Part shown: one piece after another, positions 30,763 to 39,815 of the stretch
How positions within the stretch are numbered: position 1 is the first letter of the stretch
Layout of the letters: each line of letters opens with the position of its first letter
DNA from: CAWFSE01 sp963697565
GTDB lineage: Bacteria > Actinomycetota > Actinomycetes > CAVWCF01
Reading direction: 5' to 3'
DNA length: 64,000 bases
Assembly (NCBI GenBank): GCA_963697565.1
Contig: CAVOOM010000008.1
Location: 496,001 to 560,000 of the forward strand
The notes under the pieces: generated by a model
The model's database searches: none
The model's input: the letters and a program-made list of their open reading frames with translations, nothing else
Told to the model about the DNA's origin: nothing
Program-made: the position numbers and the translations under genes

Positions 30763-32630
30763 CACTCCTCCAACCGGACCGGGTCGCCATCGAGCACGGC
30801 GGTCCACGTCGTGGTGTCGTTGACGGCTGCGCCTGGCCCGAACGACACCTCAAGCCGGAACCAGCAGCCACCCTGCGATGTCGCGGAGCAGCCATAGTCG
30901 GCGGGGATGGGCACCCGAAGGATCTGGATCCGGCCGTTGTTGGCGGAGGCCGAGATCGGCAGCGTGCAATCAGGGTCGGAGCCGTTGACCGGCCCAGAGG
31001 CCGTGCAACCGACGGCCGTTGTGGAACTAGCCAGACTCCCCGTCACGTCAACGGGCGGCAACACCCGCACGAAGCTGTTCGACGAGCTTCCCTCTGCGAC
31101 GTCGAAGTACGTGAACTGGATGGTCTGCCCGGCGGCTCCGGGCAGCACCCTGATGAGGTTGAAACGGGGGGGTGCGACCGTGCCTGCGGGGATGTTCTGG
31201 AATAGCGGCAACCGCTGGAATCCGGCGACGGTCAGGTCCCCGGCGGTCTGCGCCGAATTCGGCAGCCCCGTGTAGGCGCGCATCGCGAAGTTGTTGTTAC
31301 CTCGGCCGGTCTGCGCGGAGTCGCCGCTTTGGAGGTAGACCTGGGTGTTGCCGGTGTAGATGCCCGAGGGGTTTCCTCCCGTGTTCGTGCTTCCGGTGCT
31401 TGGGTCGCCGAGCGGCACATTCGTGCGGAACTGCAGGTAGTGGTCACCCGCCCTGGGTCGGCGTGAAGCTGCAGAGGGTCACCCACTGGTTGGCGACGAG
31501 GGCGAGATCCTGGTTGTACTGCGGGACTGGCGGCCGTGAGGCTGTTTAGGGTCGGCCCGGCTGGTGTAGCCGCGGAACTGCTTGACACAAACCGTGCCCG
31601 TAGTGCCAGTTACGGCCACGGAACGGGTGGGGTCGAGACTGTCGTTGGGAGTCAACAGCGCGTAGGACGTGTCGACGCGGCCGGCACCGCCATTGCCGTC
31701 GCCAGAGCTGTTGGCGTCCTGGTCGCCAGCGCAGAACTGAGAAATTCGGGTGCGCTCGTAGCGCAGCACGGCGTCGGGCGCGTAAGGGTTCATGCCGTTT
31801 GCTACTCCGGTGGGCAGCCCCGTGCAGTCGCCGCCGATGTTGACCCAGGCCGGATCATAGAGTTGAACGGTGACCGTTCGGCCGGCAGTGACCACTGCCT
31901 GCGAGACGCCGACTACCGCGTAGTAGCCGCGGGCCTCGAAGTCTTCGTTGTCCGGGCCGGGTTGGCTGACGCAGTTGTCAGTGTCGGTTGTGCTGCAGCG
32001 CCGAGTCATGAACTGGTCGCCCTGCAGCTTGGACTGTTCGGGGCCGAGGATCGTCGACCAGAACTTGCCCGAAGGGCTGCTCCCACCCGGGCAGGAAGCG
32101 AAGGGGACAGCGGGTTGGACACTCGCCGGCGAACCGGAGCTCGGCGGCTGGTTCCCGAGCGTGTTGCACGGGCTGCCCATGGGGGCCGGCCCGGTGAACT
32201 CGCCGACCGCCGAGCGCGACAAGGAGGTGGTTCCGATGCCGATCACCGAAGCCAACCCGTTCTGCACCGTGCTGTTGATGGTCACGCGAACCTGGGAGGG
32301 GCGCGCCCCCTGCGTGACCGCGCTGGCCGGAATGGTGTAGCCGTTGCGGCGGGCCGATTCGATCGCCGCCTTGACGGCCGGGCTGTTTGTCCCGAGGTTG
32401 TCCGGCATGAACGGCGCTGCCGCCAGGGCGGCGGAGTCCGCGGACTTCTGCAGTCTCTGGAGTTCGACGTACCAGCGGGACACATCCACCGCGAAGGCCG
32501 CGAAGATCATCAGTACGGGGAGAAGCAGGGCGACGTAGATCGCGACAACCCCGGCGTCCTGTTCTCGGGTCGCCCGCGCGACCCGCCGCATCCCAGTGTC
32601 GGGCAGCTCGGAGCGATTGGCTTTGATCAT
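30762..32630 (-). CDS. TadG-like membrane-anchored surface protein (three frameshifts)
   Basis: About 621 residues once repaired. Residues 25-75 form the Tad domain: EQDAGVVAIYVALLLPVLMI, FAVDVSRWYVELQRLQKSAD and SAALAAAPFMPDN. The rest is a large extracellular region with no domain I can name, rich in Gly/Ser/Thr, with cysteine-containing loops (SCPGGSSPSGK, TRRCSTTDTDNC) and a C-terminal beta-rich part (VLDGDPVRLEE). Frame breaks near 31555, 31522 and 31455 are each explained by one extra base. It overlaps the upstream TadE-like gene D by 4 nt (ATGA). Confidence 0.68.
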
Positions 32631-33290
32631 GGCTTGCAGTCCAGGAGGTTGGGGTTGCTCTCAAGAGGCTGAGGGGGCATCCGCACGGGCTCGAACTTCA
32701 TCACGGTCCAGGCCTCGACCTTGGTCCCGGCCCCCGAGAAGAAGCCGAGCACCCAAGGGTGGTTGGTTCGGACGTACACGCCGACGGAGTGGGCCGCGGG
32801 GTCGGCGAGGCAGGCGTTGATGTCGGTGGGGTCCCAGTCCGAGACGGCACTCCCGGGCTTGAGCCTCACGCTGCCGACCGTCGGACCGCTGCCGTCAGGG
32901 TCGAACCAGCCATATTTCACGCAGTCCACGGTGCAGGTGGCGAACGAGGTCTGGCCTGCGGGGAACTTCGCGTTGTTGAGCTGGCTCTGCGAGGGCGATG
33001 CGGGCACGCTGTTTGGCCGGTAGACCCAGATCTCCTCGATGGTGTTGGCGGGGAGGGTGGCGGCCGAGCGCTGGACCGCGTTGACGGCGTCGGTGACGAA
33101 GGTGCTCACGCGGGGCTCGGCGGAGGCGGTGCGCGCACCCTCGCGGGCCAGGGTGGTGGCGGCGACGTTGTCGCGCAGCAGCAGCGCCAACTCGATCATG
33201 CCGAAGGCGAGCACCACGAGGAGCGGGATCACGAGGGCGGCCTCGACCGCCACGGCGCCCTATGGAGTCACGCCTCATCCGCCTCAGCAC
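32627..33290 (-). CDS. TadE-like pseudopilin paralogue D (Cys-rich, one frameshift)
   Basis: First gene of the minus-strand operon, about 220 residues. GTG at 33290 has GGAGGG 6 nt upstream; one extra G near 33262 separates LRRMRRDSI from GAVAVEAALVIPLLVVLAFG. It then reads LLLRDNVAATTLAREGARTA, IEEIWVYRPN, ATCTVDCVKYGWFDPDGSG, DINACLADP, VMKFEPVR and ends LLDCKP. It shares the cysteine pattern and CKP ending with A and B but is more diverged. No tadA, tadB/C, prepilin peptidase or flp prepilin gene is nearby. Confidence 0.7.
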
Positions 33291-33543
33291 CCCGTGCCCT
33301 CCTGCCACCTGTTGGTCACGCACAAACTCGGTGTAACAAATCGGGCTGCCCCTCGATCTCCAGCGTAGCCCCGGGCCGTCGATTCGGTATGGACCGTTTG
33401 GACACCCGCGGGTGACGATTTGGATGCCAATCCGGCCCTCGCGGTTCCTCCGCGAGCGTCGAGACGGCGCCATTTCGTCCACATCGCGAGACGGCGGTCT
33501 CGGCGGGTTGACGGCGTACCCTGGGGGAGGCGACAGTACGGAC
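33291..33543. promoter_or_regulatory. Divergent control region of the Tad-like and ilv operons
   Basis: No gene is seen here. On the minus strand TACGCT (33367-33362) is a possible -10 for the Tad-like operon with a 5' leader of about 65 nt. A perfect 12-bp palindrome CACCCGCGGGTG lies at 33403-33414. On the plus strand TTGACG (33508-33513) and TACCCT (33517-33522) are candidate ilv promoter elements but their spacing is too short to be used together. GGGGGAGG at 33523-33530 could serve the leader peptide. Confidence 0.35.
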
Positions 33544-33588
33544 ATGCGCACGCCTCGGATCCTCGTAGTCGGCGAGCGCGTGGCCTAA
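33544..33588 (+). CDS. ilvB leader peptide (14 residues)
   Basis: Short frame MRTPRILVVGERVA ending in TAA, with consecutive Ile, Leu, Val, Val codons. Such a run upstream of acetolactate synthase is the hallmark of attenuation by charged branched-chain tRNAs. GGGGGAGG lies 13 nt upstream of the ATG. A Rho-independent terminator follows 21 nt after the stop, then ilvB. Confidence 0.8.
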   Translation: MRTPRILVVGERVA

Positions 33589-33609
33589 GCCCACCGGCTG
33601 GCCGCGCGC

Positions 33610-33645
33610 GCCCCTCGCTTGCCCTGCTGGGCCGAGGGGCTTTTT
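33610..33645 (+). terminator. ilvB attenuator terminator
   Basis: GCCCCTCG (33610-33617) pairs perfectly with CGAGGGGC (33633-33640), followed by TTTTT (33641-33645). It lies between the leader peptide and the ilvB start. Stalling at the Ile-Leu-Val-Val codons would be expected to favour an alternative fold using the upstream GC-rich segment 33567-33608. Confidence 0.82.
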
Positions 33646-33688
33646 CACGCCCCGAGCGCCCCACCCCCGCATGAGAAGGACACCGCAG

Positions 33689-35431
33689 ATGAGCGAGCAG
33701 ATCACCGGAGCCCAGTCGCTGGTGCGCGCCCTGGAGCACGCCGAGGCCGAGGTGGTCTTCGGCATCCCGGGCGGCGCGATCCTGCCGGCGTACGACCCGC
33801 TGATGGACTCGACCAAGGTCCGCCACATCCTGGTCCGCCACGAGCAGGCCGCCGGGCACGCCGCCGAGGGCTACGCCCTGGCCACCGGGCGGGTGGGCGT
33901 GTGCATGGCGACCTCCGGCCCGGGCGCGACCAACCTGGTCACGCCGATCGCCGACGCGTACATGGACTCGGTCCCGATGGTGGCCGTCACCGGCCAGGTG
34001 CCGAGCGCGGCGATCGGCACGGACGCGTTCCAGGAGGCCGACATCCGCGGCATCACGATGCCGATCACCAAGCACAACTACCTGGTGACCAACCCCGATG
34101 ACATCCCGCGGACCATCGCCGAGGCCTTCCACATCGCCTCGACCGGCCGCCCGGGCCCGGTCCTCGTCGACATCTCCAAGGACGCGCTGCAGGCGCAGAC
34201 CACCTTCGAGTGGCCGACCGAGATCGACCTGCCGGGCTACCGGCCCACGACCCGCCCGCACAGCCGGCAGGTGCGCGAGGCGGCCCGGCTCATCGTCGAG
34301 GGCAAGCGGCCGGTGCTGTACGTCGGCGGCGGCGTCATCAAGGCCGGCGCGTCCCGCGAGCTGCTCGAGCTGGCCGAGCTCACCGGCCTGCCGGTCGTCA
34401 CGACGCTGATGGCGCGAGGCGCCTTCCCCGACTCCCACCCCCTGCACCTCGGCATGCCCGGCATGCACGGCACGGTGGCCGCGGTCGGGTCGATCCAGCG
34501 CAGCGATCTGCTGATCGCGCTCGGCACCCGCTTCGACGACCGGGTCACCGGCAAGCTGTCGACGTTCGCCCCCGACGCGACCGTCATCCACGCCGACATC
34601 GACCCCGCCGAGATCTCCAAGAACCGCGTGGCGGACGTGCCGATCGTGGGCGACGCCAAGGAGGTCATCGCCGACCTGGTCGCCGCGATCAAGGCCGAGC
34701 ACGAGGCCGGCCGGGTCGGCGACTACGCCGGCTGGTGGGCCCAGCTCAACCAGTGGCGCGACACGTACCCGCTCGGCTACGCGACGCCCGAGGGCGGCGA
34801 GCTCGCCCCGCAGTACGTCATCGAGCGGCTCGGCGCGATCGCCGGCCCCGAGGCGATCTACGCCGCGGGCGTCGGCCAGCACCAGATGTGGGCGGCGCAG
34901 TTCGTGAAGTACGAGCGCCCCGGCACCTGGCTCAACTCCGGCGGCCTCGGCACCATGGGCTTCTCGGTGCCCGCGGCGATGGGGGCCAAGGTCGGCCGGC
35001 CGGACGCCACGGTGTGGGCGATCGACGGCGACGGCTGCTTCCAGATGACCAACCAGGAGCTCGCCACCTGCGCGATCAACGACATCCCGATCAAGGTGGC
35101 GGTGATCAACAACTCCAGCCTCGGCATGGTGCGGCAGTGGCAGACGCTGTTCTACGAGAGCCGCTACTCCAACACCGACCTGCACAGCACCCGGATCCCC
35201 GACTTCGCCAAGCTCGCCGAGGCGTACGGCTGCGTCGGGCTGCGCTGCGACTCCGCCGGCGACGTGGACGCGGTGATCGAGAAGGCGATGGCGATCAACG
35301 ACCAGCCGGTCGTCATCGACTTCGTCGTGCACAAGGACGCCATGGTCTGGCCGATGGTCGCGGCGGGCACAAGCAACGACGACATCATGGTGGCGCGCGG
35401 CCTGGCGCCCTCGTGGGACCGAGAGGACTGA
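33689..35431 (+). CDS. ilvB: Acetolactate synthase large subunit
   Basis: ThDP-dependent enzyme of 580 residues making acetolactate or acetohydroxybutyrate. Catalytic Glu is in RHEQAAGHAAEGYALATG; the PP domain has AIDGDGCFQMTNQELATCAI with ThDP-Mg binding and NNSSLGMVRQWQ; the FAD-associated region LITLGTRFDDRVTGKL-like sequence (LIALGTRFDDRVTGKL) is present. ATG at 33689 is preferred over 33671 because AGAAGGA (33674-33680) sits 8 nt upstream. ilvN follows after 3 bp. Confidence 0.96.
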   Translation: MSEQITGAQSLVRALEHAEAEVVFGIPGGAILPAYDPLMDSTKVRHILVRHEQAAGHAAEGYALATGRVGVCMATSGPGATNLVTPIADAYMDSVPMVAVTGQVPSAAIGTDAFQEADIRGITMPITKHNYLVTNPDDIPRTIAEAFHIASTGRPGPVLVDISKDALQAQTTFEWPTEIDLPGYRPTTRPHSRQVREAARLIVEGKRPVLYVGGGVIKAGASRELLELAELTGLPVVTTLMARGAFPDSHPLHLGMPGMHGTVAAVGSIQRSDLLIALGTRFDDRVTGKLSTFAPDATVIHADIDPAEISKNRVADVPIVGDAKEVIADLVAAIKAEHEAGRVGDYAGWWAQLNQWRDTYPLGYATPEGGELAPQYVIERLGAIAGPEAIYAAGVGQHQMWAAQFVKYERPGTWLNSGGLGTMGFSVPAAMGAKVGRPDATVWAIDGDGCFQMTNQELATCAINDIPIKVAVINNSSLGMVRQWQTLFYESRYSNTDLHSTRIPDFAKLAEAYGCVGLRCDSAGDVDAVIEKAMAINDQPVVIDFVVHKDAMVWPMVAAGTSNDDIMVARGLAPSWDRED

Positions 35432-35434
35432 GCC

Positions 35435-35959
35435 ATGTCGCGCCACACCCTGTCCGTGCTGGTCGAGGACCAGCCGGGCGTCCTGGCCCGGATCGCGGGC
35501 CTCTTCTCCCGCCGCGGCTTCAACATCGAGTCGCTGGCCGTGGGCGGCACCGAGCTGCCCGGCGTCTCGCGGATGACGATCGTCGTCAACGTGGAGGAGC
35601 TCCCGCTGGAGCAGGTGACCAAGCAGCTGAACAAGCTGGTCAACGTGCTCAAGATCGTCGAGCTCGACCCCGACGCCTCGGTCCAGCGCAAGCTGATCCT
35701 GGTCAAGGTGCGCGCCGACCTCGACACCCGCTCGCACGTGCTGGAGACCGTCCAGCTGTTCCGGGCCAAGGTCGTCGACGTCGCCCCCGACTGCGTGACG
35801 GTCGAGGCGACGGGCGCCAGCGACAAGCTGGACGCCCTGCTGCGCGTCCTCGAGCCGTTCGGGATCAAGGAGCTCGTGCAGTCCGGCGTGGTCGCCGCCG
35901 GGCGCGGACCCCGCTCGATCGCCGACCGCGCCGTGCGGTCGACCGACCGGATCGCCTGA
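35435..35959 (+). CDS. ilvN: Acetolactate synthase small (regulatory) subunit
   Basis: A 174-residue regulatory subunit with an N-terminal ACT domain (HTLSVLVEDQPGVLARIAGL, FNIESLAVG) that binds valine, and the C-terminal domain LILVKVRADLDTRSHVLET. The frame is intact. It is coupled to ilvB with a 3-nt gap. Feedback inhibition by branched-chain amino acids is the known family role. Confidence 0.95.
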   Translation: MSRHTLSVLVEDQPGVLARIAGLFSRRGFNIESLAVGGTELPGVSRMTIVVNVEELPLEQVTKQLNKLVNVLKIVELDPDASVQRKLILVKVRADLDTRSHVLETVQLFRAKVVDVAPDCVTVEATGASDKLDALLRVLEPFGIKELVQSGVVAAGRGPRSIADRAVRSTDRIA

Positions 35960-36054
35960 TCGCCCGACCCGCCTCCCGGCGGCGCCAGCGCGCCGGGGAG
36001 AATCACCGCTGATCCGCCCGCAACCCGCACCCACGCACCGAGGAGACCCAACCC

Positions 36055-37083
36055 GTGGCCGAGCTCTTCTACGACGCCGACGCCGACCTCTCGATCATCC
36101 AGGGGCGCCACGTGGCCGTCCTCGGCTACGGCAGCCAGGGGCACGCCCACGCCCTGAACCTGCGGGACAGCGGCGTGGACGTCCGCGTCGGCCTGCCCGA
36201 GGGCTCCAAGAGCCGCGCCAAGGCCGAGGCCGAGGGGCTGCGCGTCGTCGACCCGGCGACCGCGGTCGAGGAGGCCGACCTGATCGTGGTGCTCGCCCCC
36301 GACCCCGCGCAGCGCCAGCTCTACAAGGACGCCATCGAGCCCAACCTGGTCGAGGGCGACGCGCTCTTCTTCGGCCACGGGTTCAACATCCGCTACGGCT
36401 ACATCAAGCCGCCGGCCGGCGTCGACGTCGCGATGGTCGCCCCCAAGGGCCCCGGCCACCTGGTCCGCCGCGAGTACAACGCCGGCCGCGGCGTGCCCGT
36501 GCTTGTGGCCGTCGAGCAGGACGCCTCGGGCGGCGCCTGGGCGCTCGCGCTGTCGTACGCCCAGGCGATCGGCGGCCTGCGCGCGGGCGGCATCAAGACG
36601 ACGTTCACCGAGGAGACCGAGACCGACCTGTTCGGCGAGCAGGCCGTGCTCTGCGGCGGCGCCTCGCAGCTGGTGATGTACGGCTTCGAGACGCTCGTCG
36701 AGGCCGGCTACCAGCCAGAGGTCGCCTACTTCGAGTGCCTGCACGAGCTGAAGCTCATCGTCGACCTGATGTACGAGGGCGGCATCGCCAAGCAGCGCTG
36801 GAGCGTCTCCGACACCGCTGAGTACGGCGACTACGTGAGCGGGCCGCGGGTCATCGACCCCTCGGTGAAGGACAACATGCGGGCCGTGCTCGCCGACATC
36901 CAGAACGGCGCGTTCGCCCGCCGCTTCATCGCCGACCAGGACGCCGGCGCGCCGGAGTTCAAGGCGCTGCGGGCCAAGGGCGAGCAGCACCCGATCGAGG
37001 AGACCGGCCGCGAGCTGCGCAAGCTGATGGCCTGGGTCGAGTCCGGCGACGGCGACTACGTCGAGGGCACCGCCGCCCGCTGA
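36055..37083 (+). CDS. ilvC: Ketol-acid reductoisomerase
   Basis: A 342-residue class I reductoisomerase converting acetolactate to dihydroxyisovalerate. The nucleotide motif is AVLGYGSQGHAHALNLRDSG (about residues 22-41); FGHGFNIRYGYIKPPAGVDV and VAPKGPGHLVRREYNAGRG follow, then the knotted helical domain (ETETDLFGEQAVLCGG). GTG at 36055 has GAGGAG about 12 nt upstream. It is 95 bp after ilvN and in the same direction, so probably in the operon. Confidence 0.96.
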   Translation: MAELFYDADADLSIIQGRHVAVLGYGSQGHAHALNLRDSGVDVRVGLPEGSKSRAKAEAEGLRVVDPATAVEEADLIVVLAPDPAQRQLYKDAIEPNLVEGDALFFGHGFNIRYGYIKPPAGVDVAMVAPKGPGHLVRREYNAGRGVPVLVAVEQDASGGAWALALSYAQAIGGLRAGGIKTTFTEETETDLFGEQAVLCGGASQLVMYGFETLVEAGYQPEVAYFECLHELKLIVDLMYEGGIAKQRWSVSDTAEYGDYVSGPRVIDPSVKDNMRAVLADIQNGAFARRFIADQDAGAPEFKALRAKGEQHPIEETGRELRKLMAWVESGDGDYVEGTAAR

Positions 37084-37124
37084 CCCCCAGCCCCGATCAC
37101 CCCTCTGAGCCAGCAAGGAATGCC

Positions 37125-38714
37125 GTGACCAAGCCCGTCGTCCTGATCGCCGAGGAGCTCTCCCCGGCCACCGTCGATGCCCTCGGGCCCGACTTCGAGA
37201 TCCGGCACTGCGACGGCGCCGACCGCGCCGCGCTGCTGCCCGCGATCGCCGACGTCGACGCGATCCTGATCCGCAGCGCCACGCAGGTCGACGCCGAGGC
37301 GCTCGCCGCGGCCAAGCGGCTCAAGGTGGTCGCCCGAGCGGGGGTCGGCCTCGACAACGTCGACGTCCCGGCCGCCACCCAGGCCGGCGTGATGGTGGTC
37401 AACGCCCCGCAGTCCAACATCGTCTCGGCGGCCGAGCTCGCCGTCGCGCTGCTGCTGGCGAGCGCCCGCAACATCGCCCCCGCCAACGCCGCGCTCAAGG
37501 GCGGCGCCTGGAAGCGCTCGAAGTACTCCGGCGTCGAGCTGCACGACAAGACCGTCGGCGTGGTCGGCCTCGGCCGGATCGGGGTGCTGGTCGCGCAGCG
37601 GCTGTCGGCGTTCGGCGTCTCGCTGATCGCGTACGACCCCTACGTCCAGCCTGCCCGCGCGGCGCAGATCGGCGTGCGGATGGTCTCGCTCGACGAGCTG
37701 CTCGCCCAGTCCGACTTCATCACCGTGCACCTGCCCAAGACGCCCGAGACCCTCGGGCTGATCGGCGACGAGGCGCTGCACAAGGTCAAGCCGACCGTGC
37801 ACATCATCAACGCCGCCCGCGGCGGGATCGTCGACGAGGCGGCCCTCGCGTCCGCGCTGGCCGAGGGCCGGGTCGCCGGCGCCGGCCTGGACGTGTACGC
37901 CAAGGAGCCCTGCACCGACAGCCCGCTGTTCGCCTTCGAGCAGGTCGTGGCCACGCCGCACCTCGGGGCGTCGACCGATGAGGCCCAGGAGAAGGCCGGC
38001 ATCTCGGTGGCCCGCTCGGTGCGCCTGGCGCTGGCCGGCGAGCTCGTCCCCGACGCGGTCAACGTCCAGGGCGGCCGGATTGCCGAGACCGTCAAGCCCG
38101 GGCTGCCGCTGGCCGAGCGGCTGGGGCGCATCCTCACCGGGCTCGCCGGCGGCCTGCCGACCCGCATCGACGTCGAGGTCCGCGGCGAGATCGCCAGCGA
38201 GGACGTCACGATCCTCGAGCTGGCCGCCCTCAAGGGGCTGTTCGCCGACGTCGTCGAGGACGCCGTGTCGTACGTCAACGCGCCCCTGCTCGCCAAGGAG
38301 CGCGGCGTCGAGGTGGCCCTGCTCACCAGCGAGGAGAGCCCCGAGTACCGCAACCTGCTCACCGTCCGCGGCACGATGGCCGACGGGGACGTGGTCTCGG
38401 TCTCCGGCACGCTCGTCGGCGTCAAGCGGGTCGAGAAGATCGTCGAGGTGGACGGCTTCGACGTCGACCTCACGCCGACCGACCACCTGGCCTTCTTCCG
38501 CTACGAGGACAAGCCGGGCGTGGTGGGGGCGGTCGGGAGGCTGCTGGGCGACGCCGGGGTCAACATCGCCGGCATGCAGGTCAGCCGCGACACCCGCGGC
38601 GGCCACGCCCTGATGGCCATCACGGTCGACACGGCCGTGCCGCACGAGGTGCTCGACGAGATCACCTCGGCCATCGGCGCCGAGCGCGCGCGCCACGTGG
38701 ACCTCGACTCATGA
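37125..38714 (+). CDS. serA: D-3-phosphoglycerate dehydrogenase (long form)
   Basis: First enzyme of serine synthesis, 529 residues, the same length as the mycobacterial type with an allosteric intervening domain. The Rossmann motif is VGVVGLGRIGVLVAQRL; active-site regions are HIINAARGGIVDEAALA and VVATPHLGASTDEAQ; residues about 310-450 form the intervening domain and the last 75 an ACT domain (FFRYEDKPGVVGAVGRLLGD) that binds serine. GTG at 37125 follows GCAAGGAA. Its last codons overlap leuB by 4 nt. Confidence 0.95.
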   Translation: MTKPVVLIAEELSPATVDALGPDFEIRHCDGADRAALLPAIADVDAILIRSATQVDAEALAAAKRLKVVARAGVGLDNVDVPAATQAGVMVVNAPQSNIVSAAELAVALLLASARNIAPANAALKGGAWKRSKYSGVELHDKTVGVVGLGRIGVLVAQRLSAFGVSLIAYDPYVQPARAAQIGVRMVSLDELLAQSDFITVHLPKTPETLGLIGDEALHKVKPTVHIINAARGGIVDEAALASALAEGRVAGAGLDVYAKEPCTDSPLFAFEQVVATPHLGASTDEAQEKAGISVARSVRLALAGELVPDAVNVQGGRIAETVKPGLPLAERLGRILTGLAGGLPTRIDVEVRGEIASEDVTILELAALKGLFADVVEDAVSYVNAPLLAKERGVEVALLTSEESPEYRNLLTVRGTMADGDVVSVSGTLVGVKRVEKIVEVDGFDVDLTPTDHLAFFRYEDKPGVVGAVGRLLGDAGVNIAGMQVSRDTRGGHALMAITVDTAVPHEVLDEITSAIGAERARHVDLDS

Positions 38715-39764
38715 GCGCGGCCTCGCTGCGCCTGGCCGTCGTCCCCGGCGACGGCATCGGCACCGAGGTGGTCGCCGAGGGGCTCACCGTGCTGCGCGCG
38801 GCCCTGGGCGACTCGGTGGCCCTGGAGACGCACCGACTACGACCTCGGTGCCCGGCGCTACCACGCCACCGGCGAGGTGCTGCCCGACTCGGTGCTCGAC
38901 GAGCTGCGCGGGCACGACGCGATCCTGCTCGGAGCCGTGGGCGACCCCAGCGTTCCGCCCGGGGTGCTTGAGCGGGGGCTCCTGCTGAAGCTGCGCTTCG
39001 CGCTCGACCACCACGTCAACCTGCGCCCGGTGAAGCTCTACCCCGGCGTCGCCACCCCGATCACCGCCGGCTCGCCGGAGACGATCGACATGGTGGTCGT
39101 GCGCGAGGGCACCGAGGGCCCGTACGCCGGCTCCGGCGGGGTCCTGCGCCCGGGCACCCCGCACGAGGTCGCCACCGAGGAGAGCCTCAACACCGCGTAC
39201 GGCGTCGAGCGGGTGGTCCGGTACGCGTTCCAGCGCGCCCAGACGCGCCCGCGCAGGCTGCTCACCCTGGTGCACAAGACCAACGTGCTCGTCCACGCCG
39301 GCGGGCTCTGGCAGCGCACGGTCGACGAGGTCAAGGCCGACTTCCCCGACGTCACCGTGGAGTACGCGCACGTCGACGCGGCGTCGATGTTCTTCGTCAA
39401 CGCCCCCCAGCGCTTCGATGTCGTCGTCACCGACAACCTCTTCGGCGACATCCTCACCGACGTCGGCGCGGCCATCGCCGGCGGGATCGGGCTCGCCGCC
39501 AGCGGCAACCTCGACCCGAGCAAGGCCAACCCGAGCATGTTCGAGCCGGTGCACGGCTCCGCGCCCGACATCGCCGGCCAGGGCAAGGCCGACCCCACGG
39601 CCACCGTGCTGTCGGTGGCCATGCTGCTCGACCACCTCGGCTTCGCCGCCGAGGCCGGCCGCGTCGAGGCGGCCGTCGCCGCCGACCTCGCGGAGCGCGC
39701 GGGCCTGGGCCAGCGGTCGACCCGTGAGATCGGCGCGGCGCTCGCCGCCCGCGTAGCCGGCTGA
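38711..39764 (+). CDS. leuB: 3-isopropylmalate dehydrogenase (one frameshift)
   Basis: Oxidises 3-isopropylmalate in leucine synthesis. About 350 residues: RLAVVPGDGIGTEVVAEGL at the start, then after one extra base near 38836 YDLGARRYHATGEVLPDS, ILLGAVGDPSVPPGVLERGL, VVREGTEGPYAGSGG, KTNVLVHAGGLW and TDNLFGDILTDVGAAIAGG. The start overlaps the serA stop (ATGA). With leuCD at 58-60 kb it supplies leucine synthesis except leuA, which is not in the window. Confidence 0.93.
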
Positions 39765-39801
39765 CCCGCTGGATTCCGCCGGCCCGCCCGACCCCCGAGA
39801 G

Positions 39802-39815
39802 TAGGTTCTGCTCCC
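39802..39815 (+). promoter_or_regulatory. Leaderless promoter of ilvE
   Basis: TAGGTT (39802-39807) is 8 nt before the ATG at 39816, with no Shine-Dalgarno sequence. Confidence 0.5.

Noticed and set aside
33284..36034. 916-codon open frame on the minus strand opposite ilvBN
   Set aside because: Shadow of ilvB/ilvN; composition is His/Arg/Gly/Val-rich and the plus-strand genes are unambiguous.
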